From positions 1-16,158 of the forward strand of contig CAUGNQ010000046.1 of the NCBI GenBank assembly GCA_959600835.1: DNA of 16,158 bases, given 5' to 3'. The notes under the pieces were generated by a model. It saw only the letters and a program-made list of their open reading frames with translations, made no database searches and was not told where the DNA came from. Origin of the DNA: an uncultured Collinsella sp. (GTDB lineage: Bacteria > Actinomycetota > Coriobacteriia > Coriobacteriales > Coriobacteriaceae). Below, in pieces: positions 1 through 8,189 of the stretch (the first letter of the stretch is position 1; the number at the start of each line of letters is the position of its first letter). Both the position numbers and the translations under genes were made by a program.

Positions 1-1530
1 ACGGTCATCGACGACAACCTCGATACCCTCGGCGCACAGGCCCTCGACGATTTGGTCGCAAACGTTAGCGCACTCCTCCTTCTTGGGATCGAGCGGAATC
101 ACCGCGACCTCGTACGGGGCAACGGAGACCGGCCAGACGATGCCGTGTTCGTCGTTGTGCTGCTCCACGACGGCAGCAAGCGAGCGGGACACACCAACGC
201 CGTAGCAACCCATGATAAGCGGCTTCTCCTTGCCGTCCTCGTCCATAAAGGTGGCGCCCATGGCCTCGGAATACTTGGTACCCAGCTGGAAGACCTGCGA
301 GACCTCGATGCCGCGAGCAGCAGAGAGCGGCTTGCCGCAGTGCGGGCAGGGATCGCCGGCAACGACGGTTACCAGGTCGGCCCACTCGTCGACGGTAAAG
401 TCGCGCTCGGGGCAGGCACCGGTAAAGTGATAATCGATCTCGTTGGCACCGCAGGCCCACTGCTTGGACTCGCGCAGGCTCTCGTCGCACACCAGGCGAA
501 TGCCCTCGGGCAGGTTAACCGGTCCGATAAAGCCCTTATGCAGACCGTAGGTCTGGAGCTCCTCATCAGTCATCATGCGATAGCCCTTGCCAAAGACATG
601 CTCGGCCTTGCAATCGTTGAGCTCGTGGTCGCCCGGAACAATGGCCACGACGGGCTTGCCCTCGGCGTCGAGGAGTGCCAGAGACTTGCGCGTGCCGTTC
701 TCGGGGAAGCCGAAGAACTTTGCAACGGCCTCGATGGTGCCCATGCCCGGAGTCTCGACCTTGGTAAGCGTACCGTCGCCAGGACCCTCGGTCACAACGA
801 CCTTGGTGCTTGCGGCCTCATCGTCGGCAGCGAAGCCGCAATCGTCGCAGTAGACGAGCGAAGCCTCGCCAGCGTCGGCCAAAGCCATGTACTCGACGGA
901 GGTATCGCCACCGATCTCGCCGGAGTCGGCGACAACGGGCAGAGCCTTGATGTAGCAGCGCTCGCAAATGTTGGCATAGGCCTGCTTCATCTTGTCGTAC
1001 TCCTCCTGCAGGCTCTCCTGCGTAGCAGAGAAGCTGTAGGCGTCCTTCATGATGAACTCGCGACCGCGCATCAGGCCAAAACGGGGACGGAACTCGTCGC
1101 GGAACTTATCCTGGATGTGATAGAGGTTCACTGGCAGCTGCTTGTAGGAACGCAACTCATTGCGCACCAGGGCAGTCACGGTCTCCTCGTGCGTGGGTCC
1201 GAGCACAAACTCGCGGCCGTGGCGGTCATCAAAGCGCACAAGCTCCTTGCCATAGGCATCGATACGGCCGGACTCACGCCACAGCTCGGCATCGACCATG
1301 ATGGGCATCATGAGCTCCTGAGCACCGGCGGCATCCATCTCGTCGCGCACGATGTTCTCGATCTTGCGGATCGAGCGCCAAGCGAGCGGCAGATAGGAAT
1401 ACAGGCCGGCGGCCTCCTTGCGGATCATGCCAGCGCGAAGCAGCAGACGGTGGCTCGCTAGCTCGGCATCCGCCGGATCCTCTTTGAGCGTCGGCGCATA
1501 GAGCTTAGACATATACATTGCTCGGGTCAT
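1..1530 (-). CDS. proS: Prolyl-tRNA synthetase, bacterial type (3' end outside window)
   Basis: Charges tRNA-Pro with proline in the cytoplasm. The frame is open for 510 codons to the left edge, so roughly the last 60 residues (the rest of the anticodon-binding domain) are missing; the bacterial form is usually about 570 aa. Class II synthetase motifs are visible: motif 1 near residues 40-75, motif 2 with GPTHEE at 111-116, and motif 3 with GCYGVGVSR at 441-449. Between motifs 2 and 3 lies the YbaK-like editing insertion that clears Ala-tRNA-Pro (TRKSLALL and PGDHELN segments). Three CxxC pairs occur at 189/192, 228/231 and 395/398. The ATG at 1530 directly follows the ispG stop (TAA then ATG, no gap), with GAGGAG inside the ispG end as its ribosome binding site, so the two are probably translationally coupled. 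In-frame ATGs at 1518 and 1512 lack such a site. Last visible gene of the pyrH run. Confidence 0.96.
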   Translation of the reverse strand, partial: MTRAMYMSKLYAPTLKEDPADAELASHRLLLRAGMIRKEAAGLYSYLPLAWRSIRKIENIVRDEMDAAGAQELMMPIMVDAELWRESGRIDAYGKELVRFDDRHGREFVLGPTHEETVTALVRNELRSYKQLPVNLYHIQDKFRDEFRPRFGLMRGREFIMKDAYSFSATQESLQEEYDKMKQAYANICERCYIKALPVVADSGEIGGDTSVEYMALADAGEASLVYCDDCGFAADDEAASTKVVVTEGPGDGTLTKVETPGMGTIEAVAKFFGFPENGTRKSLALLDAEGKPVVAIVPGDHELNDCKAEHVFGKGYRMMTDEELQTYGLHKGFIGPVNLPEGIRLVCDESLRESKQWACGANEIDYHFTGACPERDFTVDEWADLVTVVAGDPCPHCGKPLSAARGIEVSQVFQLGTKYSEAMGATFMDEDGKEKPLIMGCYGVGVSRSLAAVVEQHNDEHGIVWPVSVAPYEVAVIPLDPKKEECANVCDQIVEGLCAEGIEVVVDDR

Positions 1531-2613
1531 TTATTTCTCCTCAATAAGTTTGTCGACCTCGGCCATAAGCGCGTCGACAATTTGATCCTCAGCTACTTTA
1601 CCAATGATCTGGCCATGCGAAAAGAGCAGGCCCTGACCACGTCCGCAGGCAACACCCAGGTCGGCGTCAGATGCCTCTCCGGGGCCGTTGACCGCACATC
1701 CCATCACGGCGATCGAAAGCGGCGCGGAATAGTTCTTAAGCCGCTCGGTGACCTCCTCGGCGATGGGAATCAGGTTAACCTGGCAGCGGGCGCACGTGGG
1801 GCACGAGACAATCTCGGGACCACGGCGACGCAGGCCCAGCGACTGTAGAATTCCCCAGGCGACCGGCGGCTCCTCAACCGGATCGGCCGTGAGCGACACA
1901 CGCATGGTGTCACCGATGCCTTCGGAAAGCAAGATACCCAAGCCTACAGAGCTCTTGATAGTGCCCTGAAGCTTGGTCCCCGCCTCCGTCACGCCCAGGT
2001 GGAGCGGAACATGCGGTATCTCGCGCGACAGGGCGCGATAGGTATCAAGTGTCGTCTGTACGCTATGGGCCTTGGCGGATAGCACGATGTTGGTAAACCC
2101 ACGGTCCTCAAAGTGCCGCACAAAGCGTTCGCTCGACATCACGAGCTTTTCGGGCTGCGTGAGGTCGTCGCGCTCGGCAATATCTTGCTCAAGCGAGCCC
2201 GCGTTCACGCCAATGCGAATCGCGCAGCCCGCGGCACCCGCGGCATCGATGACGGCATCGACCTTAGCCCAATCGCCGATATTGCCGGGGTTGATGCGCA
2301 GCTTAGAGGCACCAGCCTCGACAGCGCCAATGGCAAGCTTATGGTTAAAATGGATATCGGCGACGATTGGCACCGGAGACTCGGCACAAATCGTGCGAAA
2401 GCCCTCGAGCGCAGCCTCGGTAGGCACGCTCACGCGCACGATATCGCAGCCAGCCTGCGCCAACGCGCACACTTGCGCAAGCGTTGCCTGGGCATCAGCA
2501 GTATCGGTGCAGGTCATAGACTGAACCACGACCGGAGCGCCACCACCGATCTGCACGCCGCCCACATGCACGGGGCGCGTCAACTCGCGAGGCAAAGGAT
2601 GGGATAAAGACAA
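1531..2613 (-). CDS. ispG: 4-hydroxy-3-methylbut-2-en-1-yl diphosphate synthase
   Basis: Penultimate enzyme of the MEP isoprenoid pathway: it reduces methylerythritol cyclodiphosphate to HMBPP with a [4Fe-4S] cluster. The protein is 360 aa, usual for the short bacterial GcpE form. The cluster ligands are in place: the CPTC pair at C271 and C274, C306 in GCAVNGPGE, and the glutamate E313 (E. coli C270, C273, C305, E312 by family knowledge). The TIM-barrel N-terminal half begins with VQSMT. I chose the TTG at 2613 because AGGGGAG lies 8 nt upstream and the protein then begins at the usual family position; an open frame continues upstream to 2781 but runs through rseP and has no family similarity. 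The ribosome binding site overlaps the rseP stop codon. Same operon as dxr, so two MEP-pathway steps are expressed together. Confidence 0.96.
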   Translation of the reverse strand: MSLSHPLPRELTRPVHVGGVQIGGGAPVVVQSMTCTDTADAQATLAQVCALAQAGCDIVRVSVPTEAALEGFRTICAESPVPIVADIHFNHKLAIGAVEAGASKLRINPGNIGDWAKVDAVIDAAGAAGCAIRIGVNAGSLEQDIAERDDLTQPEKLVMSSERFVRHFEDRGFTNIVLSAKAHSVQTTLDTYRALSREIPHVPLHLGVTEAGTKLQGTIKSSVGLGILLSEGIGDTMRVSLTADPVEEPPVAWGILQSLGLRRRGPEIVSCPTCARCQVNLIPIAEEVTERLKNYSAPLSIAVMGCAVNGPGEASDADLGVACGRGQGLLFSHGQIIGKVAEDQIVDALMAEVDKLIEEK

Positions 2614-2621
2614 TCCAAACA

Positions 2622-2628
2622 CTCCCCT
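2622..2628 (-). promoter_or_regulatory. Ribosome binding site that fixes the TTG start of ispG
   Basis: AGGGGAG on the minus strand, 8 nt before TTG 2613. It overlaps the TAG stop of rseP (2629-2627). An in-frame GTG at 2622 is too close to use this site, so TTG is preferred. Confidence 0.7.
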
Positions 2629-3988
2629 ACAGAATAAATCGAAGGATGTCGGAACGAAGCATATAGACAAACAGCAGTGCAAAGAGCGCGATGCCGACAT
2701 AGCTGACGATTGTCTGCACTTTGAGCGGCAGCTCGCGGCCCGCAATCTTTTGAATGATCTCGATGACCAGCTTGCCGCCATCGAGTGGTGGGATGGGCAG
2801 CAGGTTCATAAAGCCAAGCGAGAACGAAATGAGGGCGGCAAAGGAAAGGAACGTGGCAGGGCCGGCAGCAGCGGCCTGTGAGGACATAACGCTAATACCC
2901 ACGATCGAAGAGGACTGATCGAGAATCTCCATCGTATGCTGCGGCTGGAGCAGGCGCATCACGCCATCCGCTGTCTGCACGACATAGGAGAACGACAGGC
3001 GAGCCGACGTGATGGGGTCTAAACGGACCACCTGCGTAGAGGCATACACACCTAGGCGCTCGTCCTCTTTGAGCGCAACCGTGGTCGAATGCTGCTTGCC
3101 GTCACGCTCGTACTCGATGGCGATATCGTCCTTACCGGCAGCCTTGCCGATGGCATCGTAGACATCCATCCAAGTGGAACATGAGACACCGTCAACCGAA
3201 AGGATCGCGTCACCGCCCTCGATACCCGCCTTGGCGGCAATAGACCCCTCGTCAACCTGACCGATCACGTTGGTATCCATCGGCACGGTGACACCCGCAA
3301 TGGAATAGATGCTCATAAGGAGCAAAAAACCCGTCAAGATATTGACGATAATGCCCGCGAGCAGCATAAAGGCGCGCTTGAGAAAGCCTTGGCCAAGATA
3401 GGTGTGCGAGCGCTCTTGCGCAAGGAACTCGGCCTCGCCGCACGGCAGCTCCCACACATCGCCCTCGGCAGTCGCATGTTCGCGATCGAAACGGCGACCA
3501 TCAAAGGTGGTATAGCCTGCCTTGTCTCGCGGCAACGTCTGATATTTGGTGGGATAGTAGCTCGGCGAGGGCTTCTCCCCTTCCTCATACCAGGGCGCGA
3601 TGGAGCCCCAGCCCAGCAAAAGGGCGCATGCCTCGAGCACATCCTCCTCGGAAAGCTCGAGCTCGACAGCAAGGTCGGCCACGGTCACGCGACCATGACG
3701 ATAGATAGCCGCGAGCACGCGGTCGGCGCACGAAACATCGGTCGGATCCATACCGCAGATGGCAGCGTAGCCACCCAGCAGCAGCGGGGTCACGCCAAAC
3801 TTGGTTCCAATGCGACGCGACGTGTAATGGATGTCAAAGCGGCACGGCAGACCCAAAAAGAACTCGGTCACACGGACGCCGCAGGCACGCGCCGCCAAAA
3901 AGTGGCCGCCCTCGTGCAAAAACACGAGGACGGAAAGCATCAGCAGGCCCCAAAAGACCGATGAGAGAACGCTCAGAACAGTATCCAT
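2627..3988 (-). CDS. rseP: RIP family zinc metalloprotease (site-2 protease) with extra cytoplasmic domain
   Basis: Membrane-embedded M50 protease that cuts transmembrane substrates such as anti-sigma factors or signal-peptide remnants. About 453 aa. Visible order: first membrane helix with the zinc motif HEGGH at residues 25-29; a cytoplasmic loop; second membrane helix near 205-230 (FMLLAGIIVNILTGF); an extracellular PDZ domain near 236-310 (GSIAAKAGIEGGDAILSVDG); and a C-terminal membrane part with the second active-site motif NLLPIPPLDG at 395-404. The loop between HEGGH and the second helix is far longer than usual: residues about 82-195 hold a winged-helix-like stretch (about 87-133) followed by a Pro/Tyr-rich part. 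The ATG at 3988 gives a standard first helix, but AAGGA lies about 15 nt upstream, which is long; a TTG at 4003 is possible but abuts the same AAGGA. Sits between dxr and ispG. Confidence 0.93.
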   Translation of the reverse strand: MDTVLSVLSSVFWGLLMLSVLVFLHEGGHFLAARACGVRVTEFFLGLPCRFDIHYTSRRIGTKFGVTPLLLGGYAAICGMDPTDVSCADRVLAAIYRHGRVTVADLAVELELSEEDVLEACALLLGWGSIAPWYEEGEKPSPSYYPTKYQTLPRDKAGYTTFDGRRFDREHATAEGDVWELPCGEAEFLAQERSHTYLGQGFLKRAFMLLAGIIVNILTGFLLLMSIYSIAGVTVPMDTNVIGQVDEGSIAAKAGIEGGDAILSVDGVSCSTWMDVYDAIGKAAGKDDIAIEYERDGKQHSTTVALKEDERLGVYASTQVVRLDPITSARLSFSYVVQTADGVMRLLQPQHTMEILDQSSSIVGISVMSSQAAAAGPATFLSFAALISFSLGFMNLLPIPPLDGGKLVIEIIQKIAGRELPLKVQTIVSYVGIALFALLFVYMLRSDILRFIL

Positions 3989-4013
3989 AAAACGAAAAAG
4001 CAATCCTTATGGG

Positions 4014-5201
4014 TTAGGAACGGGTTGCGGCGAGCACCTGCGCAGCCTTTTCACGCGCCCACGCATCGATGTCGCGAAGCTGCTCAAACGAATCGACCAC
4101 CTGCATATCGTGGGCGTCCATGCAGGATTCCACAATGCGATCGATATCGGTAAAGCTGCAGCCATCGTGCAGGAAGGCATCGACGGCGACCTCGTTGGCG
4201 GCATTGAGCACGCACGGCATGGTGCCACCCGTCTTGCCGGCACGCTCGGCCAGTGCCAGACAGCGGAAGGTATCCATGTCGGCAGCATCAAACGTGAGCT
4301 GCCCCAGCTCGCGGAAATCGATACGAGGCGCCGGAGTATCCCAACGCTCGGGATACGAGAACGCGAACTGGATGGGAATACGCATGTCGGATGCACCGAG
4401 ATGCGCCATCACGGAGCCGTCGGCAAACTCGACCATAGAGTGAATCTTGGACTGACGCTGCACGACCACGTTAATGAAATCGAGGTCGCAGTTAAACAGA
4501 TGCATGGCCTCAATGCGCTCCAGGCCCTTGTTCATGAGGGTGGCGGAGTCAATGGTGATCTTGGCACCCATGGCCCACGTGGGATGCGCGAGGGCATCGG
4601 CACGCGTCACGCGATCGAGCTCGTCGCGCGTGCGGCCAAAGAACGGACCGCCCGAGCAGGTGAGCCAAATGCAGTGGGCCTCGCGCGGGTTCTCCCCCAG
4701 ATAGCACTGGTAGATGGCGGAATGCTCAGAGTCGACCGGAATAAGCTGGCCCGGTTGCGCCAACGGCATAAGCAAGTCGCCACCGACGACGAGGGACTCC
4801 TTGTTGGCAAGGGCAAGGCGCTTATTCGAGGTCAAGGCCGCATGGCTCGCCTCGAGACCGGCGGCGCCCACAATAGCGACGAGCACGCAGTCGACATCGT
4901 CGCGACGCGCGAGCTCGCAAACCGCCTGCGCGCCAACGCCGAGCTTCGTTCCCTCGGGCAACTCCTGCAGCACGGCGTCATCGCCATGATCGACATCGGC
5001 CACGGCAACCGCCGGAACCGAGAACTCGCGGGCAGCGGCAACGAGCTCGGAGGTACTGGAGTTAACGGACAGCGCCGTCACCTGCAGGCGATCGGCATGC
5101 TGGCGGCACACATCGAGCGCCTGGGTGCCGATAGAGCCCGTACAACCCAGGATGGCAACGCGAAGGCGTCCATCGGGGCCATACGTCGTCTGGAAGGACA
5201 T
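4014..5201 (-). CDS. dxr: 1-deoxy-D-xylulose 5-phosphate reductoisomerase
   Basis: First committed step of the MEP isoprenoid pathway: converts DXP to MEP with NADPH and a divalent metal. 395 aa, normal length. The NADPH-binding loop GCTGSIG is at residues 19-25; ANKES is at 132-136; the metal and substrate residues are visible as D157 and E159 in VDSEHSA and E228 and E231 in LMNKGLERIEA; TCSGGPFF at 181-188 matches the family. The ATG at 5201 shares one base with the cdsA stop (TAATG), and GGAGG lies 9 nt upstream, pointing to coupled translation with cdsA. Together with uppS upstream and ispG downstream it ties isoprenoid precursor supply to lipid-carrier synthesis. Expected target of fosmidomycin by family knowledge. 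Confidence 0.97.
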   Translation of the reverse strand: MSFQTTYGPDGRLRVAILGCTGSIGTQALDVCRQHADRLQVTALSVNSSTSELVAAAREFSVPAVAVADVDHGDDAVLQELPEGTKLGVGAQAVCELARRDDVDCVLVAIVGAAGLEASHAALTSNKRLALANKESLVVGGDLLMPLAQPGQLIPVDSEHSAIYQCYLGENPREAHCIWLTCSGGPFFGRTRDELDRVTRADALAHPTWAMGAKITIDSATLMNKGLERIEAMHLFNCDLDFINVVVQRQSKIHSMVEFADGSVMAHLGASDMRIPIQFAFSYPERWDTPAPRIDFRELGQLTFDAADMDTFRCLALAERAGKTGGTMPCVLNAANEVAVDAFLHDGCSFTDIDRIVESCMDAHDMQVVDSFEQLRDIDAWAREKAAQVLAATRS

Positions 5202-6100
5202 TACAGCACGCCTCCGATCATCAGCAACAGCTGCGCGGTGATGCAGCCGAAGATAAGCGAATCGCTACGATCGAGCATTCCGCCGTGGCCCGGGATAAGG
5301 TTGCCGGAATCTTTGACGCCCACACCGCGCTTGATGCGCGACTCGATAAGGTCGCCGATAACGCCCAGAATGGACACGACCACGCCGCACAGCAGCGCAT
5401 AGGGCAGGCTGAGCTTGTAGAAGTGCGTCGCCCACAGGATGAGCCAAATCAAAACCGAGCCCAAGATGCCGCCGGCAAACCCCTCCCAGCTCTTTTTGGG
5501 AGAGATCTTGGGAACCATCTTGTGCTTGCCGATACGGCTGCCCACGATGTAGGCAAACGAATCGGAGACCCAAAGGGACGCGCAAACGCCCACTGAAAGC
5601 AGGGCGCCGGCAAAACCGGGCACGGCATCGCGCAGCAGCACGATAGCCGACAGCATAAAGCCAGTGTAGATGGGACCCATGAGCGTCACGGCCACATCAG
5701 AGATGCGGGTACGCGGCGACCAGACATACCAAATGCCCACAGCGAGCATCAAGGCAAAAAGCAGGGCATTCAGCAACATCGAATCGCCCAACGCCGACAG
5801 CGGAAAGAGTACGGCGGCAGCGATACCCATGCGCTCGTTAGCCATCTTGCCATCGAGCCTTGTCATACGGAAAAACTCATAGCAGCACAGACCGCTCATG
5901 ACAGAAACAAAGATGGCCGTGGGCACGATACCCAAAACCAGGCACAGGATAAAGACAACGGCGTAGACGATACCGGCGGCGGCACGGGTAATAAAGCCCG
6001 CCAGCCACGAACCGGTGCCGCTCTTCGCTGCAGGCGCTCCCGCAGTGGCAGCTTTGCGCACAGGCGTCTTGGGAGCAGATGCCTTGGGACGATCGGACAC
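5201..6100 (-). CDS. cdsA: Phosphatidate cytidylyltransferase (CDP-diacylglycerol synthase)
   Basis: Integral membrane enzyme that makes CDP-diacylglycerol from phosphatidic acid and CTP, the precursor of the anionic phospholipids. 299 aa. The first 30 residues are an Ala/Lys/Pro-rich soluble tail, followed by several hydrophobic helices from about residue 32 on. The CTP-transferase signature runs from S254 (SRIKRGVGVKDSGNLIPGHG, then GMLDRSD), and the KMVPKISPKKSWEG segment is typical. The start is a GTG at 6100 with GAGGAGG 7 nt upstream; the upstream uppS stop is only 2 nt away. The end overlaps the dxr start by one base. Confidence 0.96.
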   Translation of the reverse strand: MSDRPKASAPKTPVRKAATAGAPAAKSGTGSWLAGFITRAAAGIVYAVVFILCLVLGIVPTAIFVSVMSGLCCYEFFRMTRLDGKMANERMGIAAAVLFPLSALGDSMLLNALLFALMLAVGIWYVWSPRTRISDVAVTLMGPIYTGFMLSAIVLLRDAVPGFAGALLSVGVCASLWVSDSFAYIVGSRIGKHKMVPKISPKKSWEGFAGGILGSVLIWLILWATHFYKLSLPYALLCGVVVSILGVIGDLIESRIKRGVGVKDSGNLIPGHGGMLDRSDSLIFGCITAQLLLMIGGVL

Positions 6101-6102
6101 GA

Positions 6103-6897
6103 TTAAGCCTCCTCGGTCTTGCTCAGTCCACCAAACCTACGGTCACGGCCCTGATAGGCCAAAATGGCGTCGACAAGGCCCCAACGATCAAAGTCGGGCC
6201 AATAGGTATCGGTGACGTAGAATTCGGAATAAGCCACCTGCCACAGCAGATAGTTCGAAAGGCGCAGCTCACCAGAGGTGCGAATCACAAGTTCGGGATC
6301 GGGAAGACCGGCGGTATAGAGGTGGGAAGCCACCATGTCGTCATCAATTGCGGCAGGATCGATCTTACCGGCGGCAGCGTCGGATGCGATCTGACGGACA
6401 GCGCGGGTAATCTCGGCACGCGCGCCGTAGTTGACGGCAAGCGCCAGCGTCATACCGGTGTGATCGGCGCACTCGGCAAGACCGCGCTCAAAAACGTCGC
6501 GAGTCTTCTTGGGCAGCGCGGAAATGTCACCCAAAAAGACTACGCGCACATTTTCGCGCTTCAGAAGCGGCAGCTCGTCGATAAACGTCTTGGCAAACAG
6601 GTGCATCAGAACGTTGACTTCGTGCTGCGGTCGATTCCAGTTTTCGGTCGAAAATGCATAGGCCGAAAGCACGTCGACGCCCAGGCGCACGCAGGCGGTA
6701 ATGATCTCGCGCAGCGAGACGATACCCGCCTTGTGGCCCTCGGTGCGTGCAAGACCGCGCGACGTGGCCCAACGACCGTTGCCGTCCATGATGCACGAGA
6801 TATGGTGCGGAATGTTATTGAGGTCAAGGTCGGAAAAACCGACGCCCGCAGGGGCGTCGGCAAAGTACTCGACCAGTTTATGCTCGTCGTATTGCAC
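6103..6897 (-). CDS. uppS: Undecaprenyl (isoprenyl) diphosphate synthase, cis type
   Basis: Soluble cis-prenyltransferase that condenses IPP onto an allylic diphosphate to make the C55 lipid carrier for peptidoglycan and other surface polymers. 264 aa. Family motifs in order: IMDGNGRWA with the catalytic D38, GHKAG, YAFSTENWNRP, NYGARAEI, and near the C terminus LVIRTSGELRLSNYLLWQ followed by AYSEFYVT. The start is a GTG at 6897 with GGAG 8 nt upstream, 1 nt after the frr stop. An N-terminal extension of about 25 residues precedes the core. The product length cannot be told from the sequence, so a shorter-chain prenyl diphosphate is possible, but the location beside cdsA and dxr supports the cell-wall carrier role. 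Confidence 0.96.
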   Translation of the reverse strand: MQYDEHKLVEYFADAPAGVGFSDLDLNNIPHHISCIMDGNGRWATSRGLARTEGHKAGIVSLREIITACVRLGVDVLSAYAFSTENWNRPQHEVNVLMHLFAKTFIDELPLLKRENVRVVFLGDISALPKKTRDVFERGLAECADHTGMTLALAVNYGARAEITRAVRQIASDAAAGKIDPAAIDDDMVASHLYTAGLPDPELVIRTSGELRLSNYLLWQVAYSEFYVTDTYWPDFDRWGLVDAILAYQGRDRRFGGLSKTEEA

Positions 6898-6898
6898 C

Positions 6899-7435
6899 TT
6901 AGATCTCCATGACCTCGGCTTCTTTTTCCTTCAGAAGCTCCTCGACCTTGGCGACATACTCATCGGTGTGCTTCTGGACCTTGGCCTGCTCGCGACGGAC
7001 ATCGTCCTCGGTGAGCTCCTCATCGCGCTCGAGCTTGTTGTTGAAGTCGCGACGGATGTTACGGATAGACACCTTGGCCTGCTCGGCGTACTCGCGGCAC
7101 TCCTTGACGAGTTCGCGACGGCGCTCCTCAGTGGGGGCCGGGAACGGCAGACGAACGACGGTGCCATCGGAGTTGGGGGTAATGCCCAGATCGGAAGCGC
7201 CGATGGCCTTGACGATAGCGTTGATGAGCGCCTTGTCCCACGGCTCGATGAGCAGCATGTGAGCCTCGGGGGTCTTGACGGCGGCAACCTGCGTGACCGG
7301 CGTGGGGACACCGTAATAATCGACGGTGATGTCGGACAGAATGTTGGCGTTGGCGCGACCGGTACGGACCTTGGAGAAGTTATGCTTGAGGGACTCGAGC
7401 GACTTGTCCATATGGGCGGTGATGTTCTCTGCCAT
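6899..7435 (-). CDS. frr: Ribosome recycling factor
   Basis: Splits post-termination ribosomes together with EF-G. 178 aa, a few residues shorter at the N terminus than the common 185-aa form. Characteristic segments: SKVRTGRANANIL near residue 21, YYGVPTPVTQVAAV, IEPWDKALINAIVKAI, the SDLGITPNSDGTVVRLPFP segment, and a long charged helix RRDFNNKLERDEELTEDD at the C terminus. The ATG at 7435 has AGGAGG 7 nt upstream, and no in-frame start exists further upstream with a ribosome binding site. It follows pyrH by 2 nt, the widely conserved pyrH–frr pair. Confidence 0.97.
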   Translation of the reverse strand: MAENITAHMDKSLESLKHNFSKVRTGRANANILSDITVDYYGVPTPVTQVAAVKTPEAHMLLIEPWDKALINAIVKAIGASDLGITPNSDGTVVRLPFPAPTEERRRELVKECREYAEQAKVSIRNIRRDFNNKLERDEELTEDDVRREQAKVQKHTDEYVAKVEELLKEKEAEVMEI

Positions 7436-7437
7436 GC

Positions 7438-8160
7438 TTAATCCTCCTGATAGACGAGCGTGCCGACGGGCTCACCCGCGAGCGCGCGCTTGACGGTGTC
7501 CTCGCCATCGATGTTGAGGACCAAAATCGGCATACGGTTATCCTGGCACAGTGCCGTAGCCGTGGAATCCATAACCTGCAGACCGCGGACGAGAACCTCG
7601 TGATAGGTAATCTTGTCAAAACGGACGGCATCGGCGCACTTGACGGGATCCTTGTCGTAGATGCCGTCAACCTTGGTGGCTTTAATCAGAATCTCGGCGC
7701 CGATCTCGCACGCACGAAGAGCCGCGGCGGTGTCGGTCGTAAAGTACGGATTGCCCGAACCGGCAGCGAAGATGACGACGTTGCCCTTGGACAGATGGTT
7801 GATAGCGCGGCGACGAATATAGGGCTCGCAGATCTCGTTCATCTGGATAGCGCTCATCACGCGGCAAGGAACATCGTTGTGCTCGAAGGCATCCTGCAGG
7901 GCGAGCGCGTTCATAACGGTTGCCAGCATCCCCATGTAGTCGGCCTGAGCACGCTCCATGCCACCGGCAGCGCCTGCCATGCCGCGGAAAATATTGCCGC
8001 CGCCGACAACGACGCCGACCTCATGGTCAACGGCGAGCAGCTCCTTGACCTGCTTGGCAAGATGATCGGTAACCTTGGGGTCGATGCCATATTGGCCGTC
8101 GCCCATCAGTGCTTCGCCGGAAAGCTTAAGAAGCACGCGTTTATATCGGATGTCGGACAA
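7438..8160 (-). CDS. pyrH: UMP kinase
   Basis: Phosphorylates UMP to UDP with ATP; an amino-acid-kinase-fold hexamer, usually activated by GTP and inhibited by UTP. 240 aa, normal length. Visible motifs: KLSGEAL at residues 12-18, GGGNIFRG at 53-60, FTTDTAAALRA in the acceptor region and ATKVDGIYDKDP in the ATP-site region. The start is a TTG at 8160 with AGGAGG 6 nt upstream; no ATG or GTG in this frame gives the complete N-terminal strand KRVLLKLSG. First gene of the long downstream run, after the tsf terminator and a candidate promoter. Confidence 0.97.
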   Translation of the reverse strand: MSDIRYKRVLLKLSGEALMGDGQYGIDPKVTDHLAKQVKELLAVDHEVGVVVGGGNIFRGMAGAAGGMERAQADYMGMLATVMNALALQDAFEHNDVPCRVMSAIQMNEICEPYIRRRAINHLSKGNVVIFAAGSGNPYFTTDTAAALRACEIGAEILIKATKVDGIYDKDPVKCADAVRFDKITYHEVLVRGLQVMDSTATALCQDNRMPILVLNIDGEDTVKRALAGEPVGTLVYQED

Positions 8161-8166
8161 AGCGAT

Positions 8167-8172
8167 CCTCCT
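8167..8172 (-). promoter_or_regulatory. Ribosome binding site that fixes the TTG start of pyrH
   Basis: Perfect AGGAGG 6 nt before TTG 8160. The strong site makes the unusual start codon credible. Confidence 0.75.
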
Positions 8173-8189
8173 TTAATTAGACTCTCAAT

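Noticed and set aside
52..1461. 469-codon open frame on the plus strand opposite proS
   Set aside because: It lies wholly antisense to a clear proS with all class II motifs; the translation has no recognisable domain. Codon bias in GC-rich DNA leaves such frames open.
2614..2781. Upstream extension of ispG to an ATG at 2781
   Set aside because: The extra residues are Ser/Arg/Cys-rich, overlap rseP in another frame and are absent from the family; TTG 2613 has the ribosome binding site.
3831..5402. 523-codon open frame on the plus strand opposite rseP, dxr and cdsA
   Set aside because: Antisense shadow spanning three well-identified genes, with low-complexity composition rich in His, Arg and Gly and no domain.
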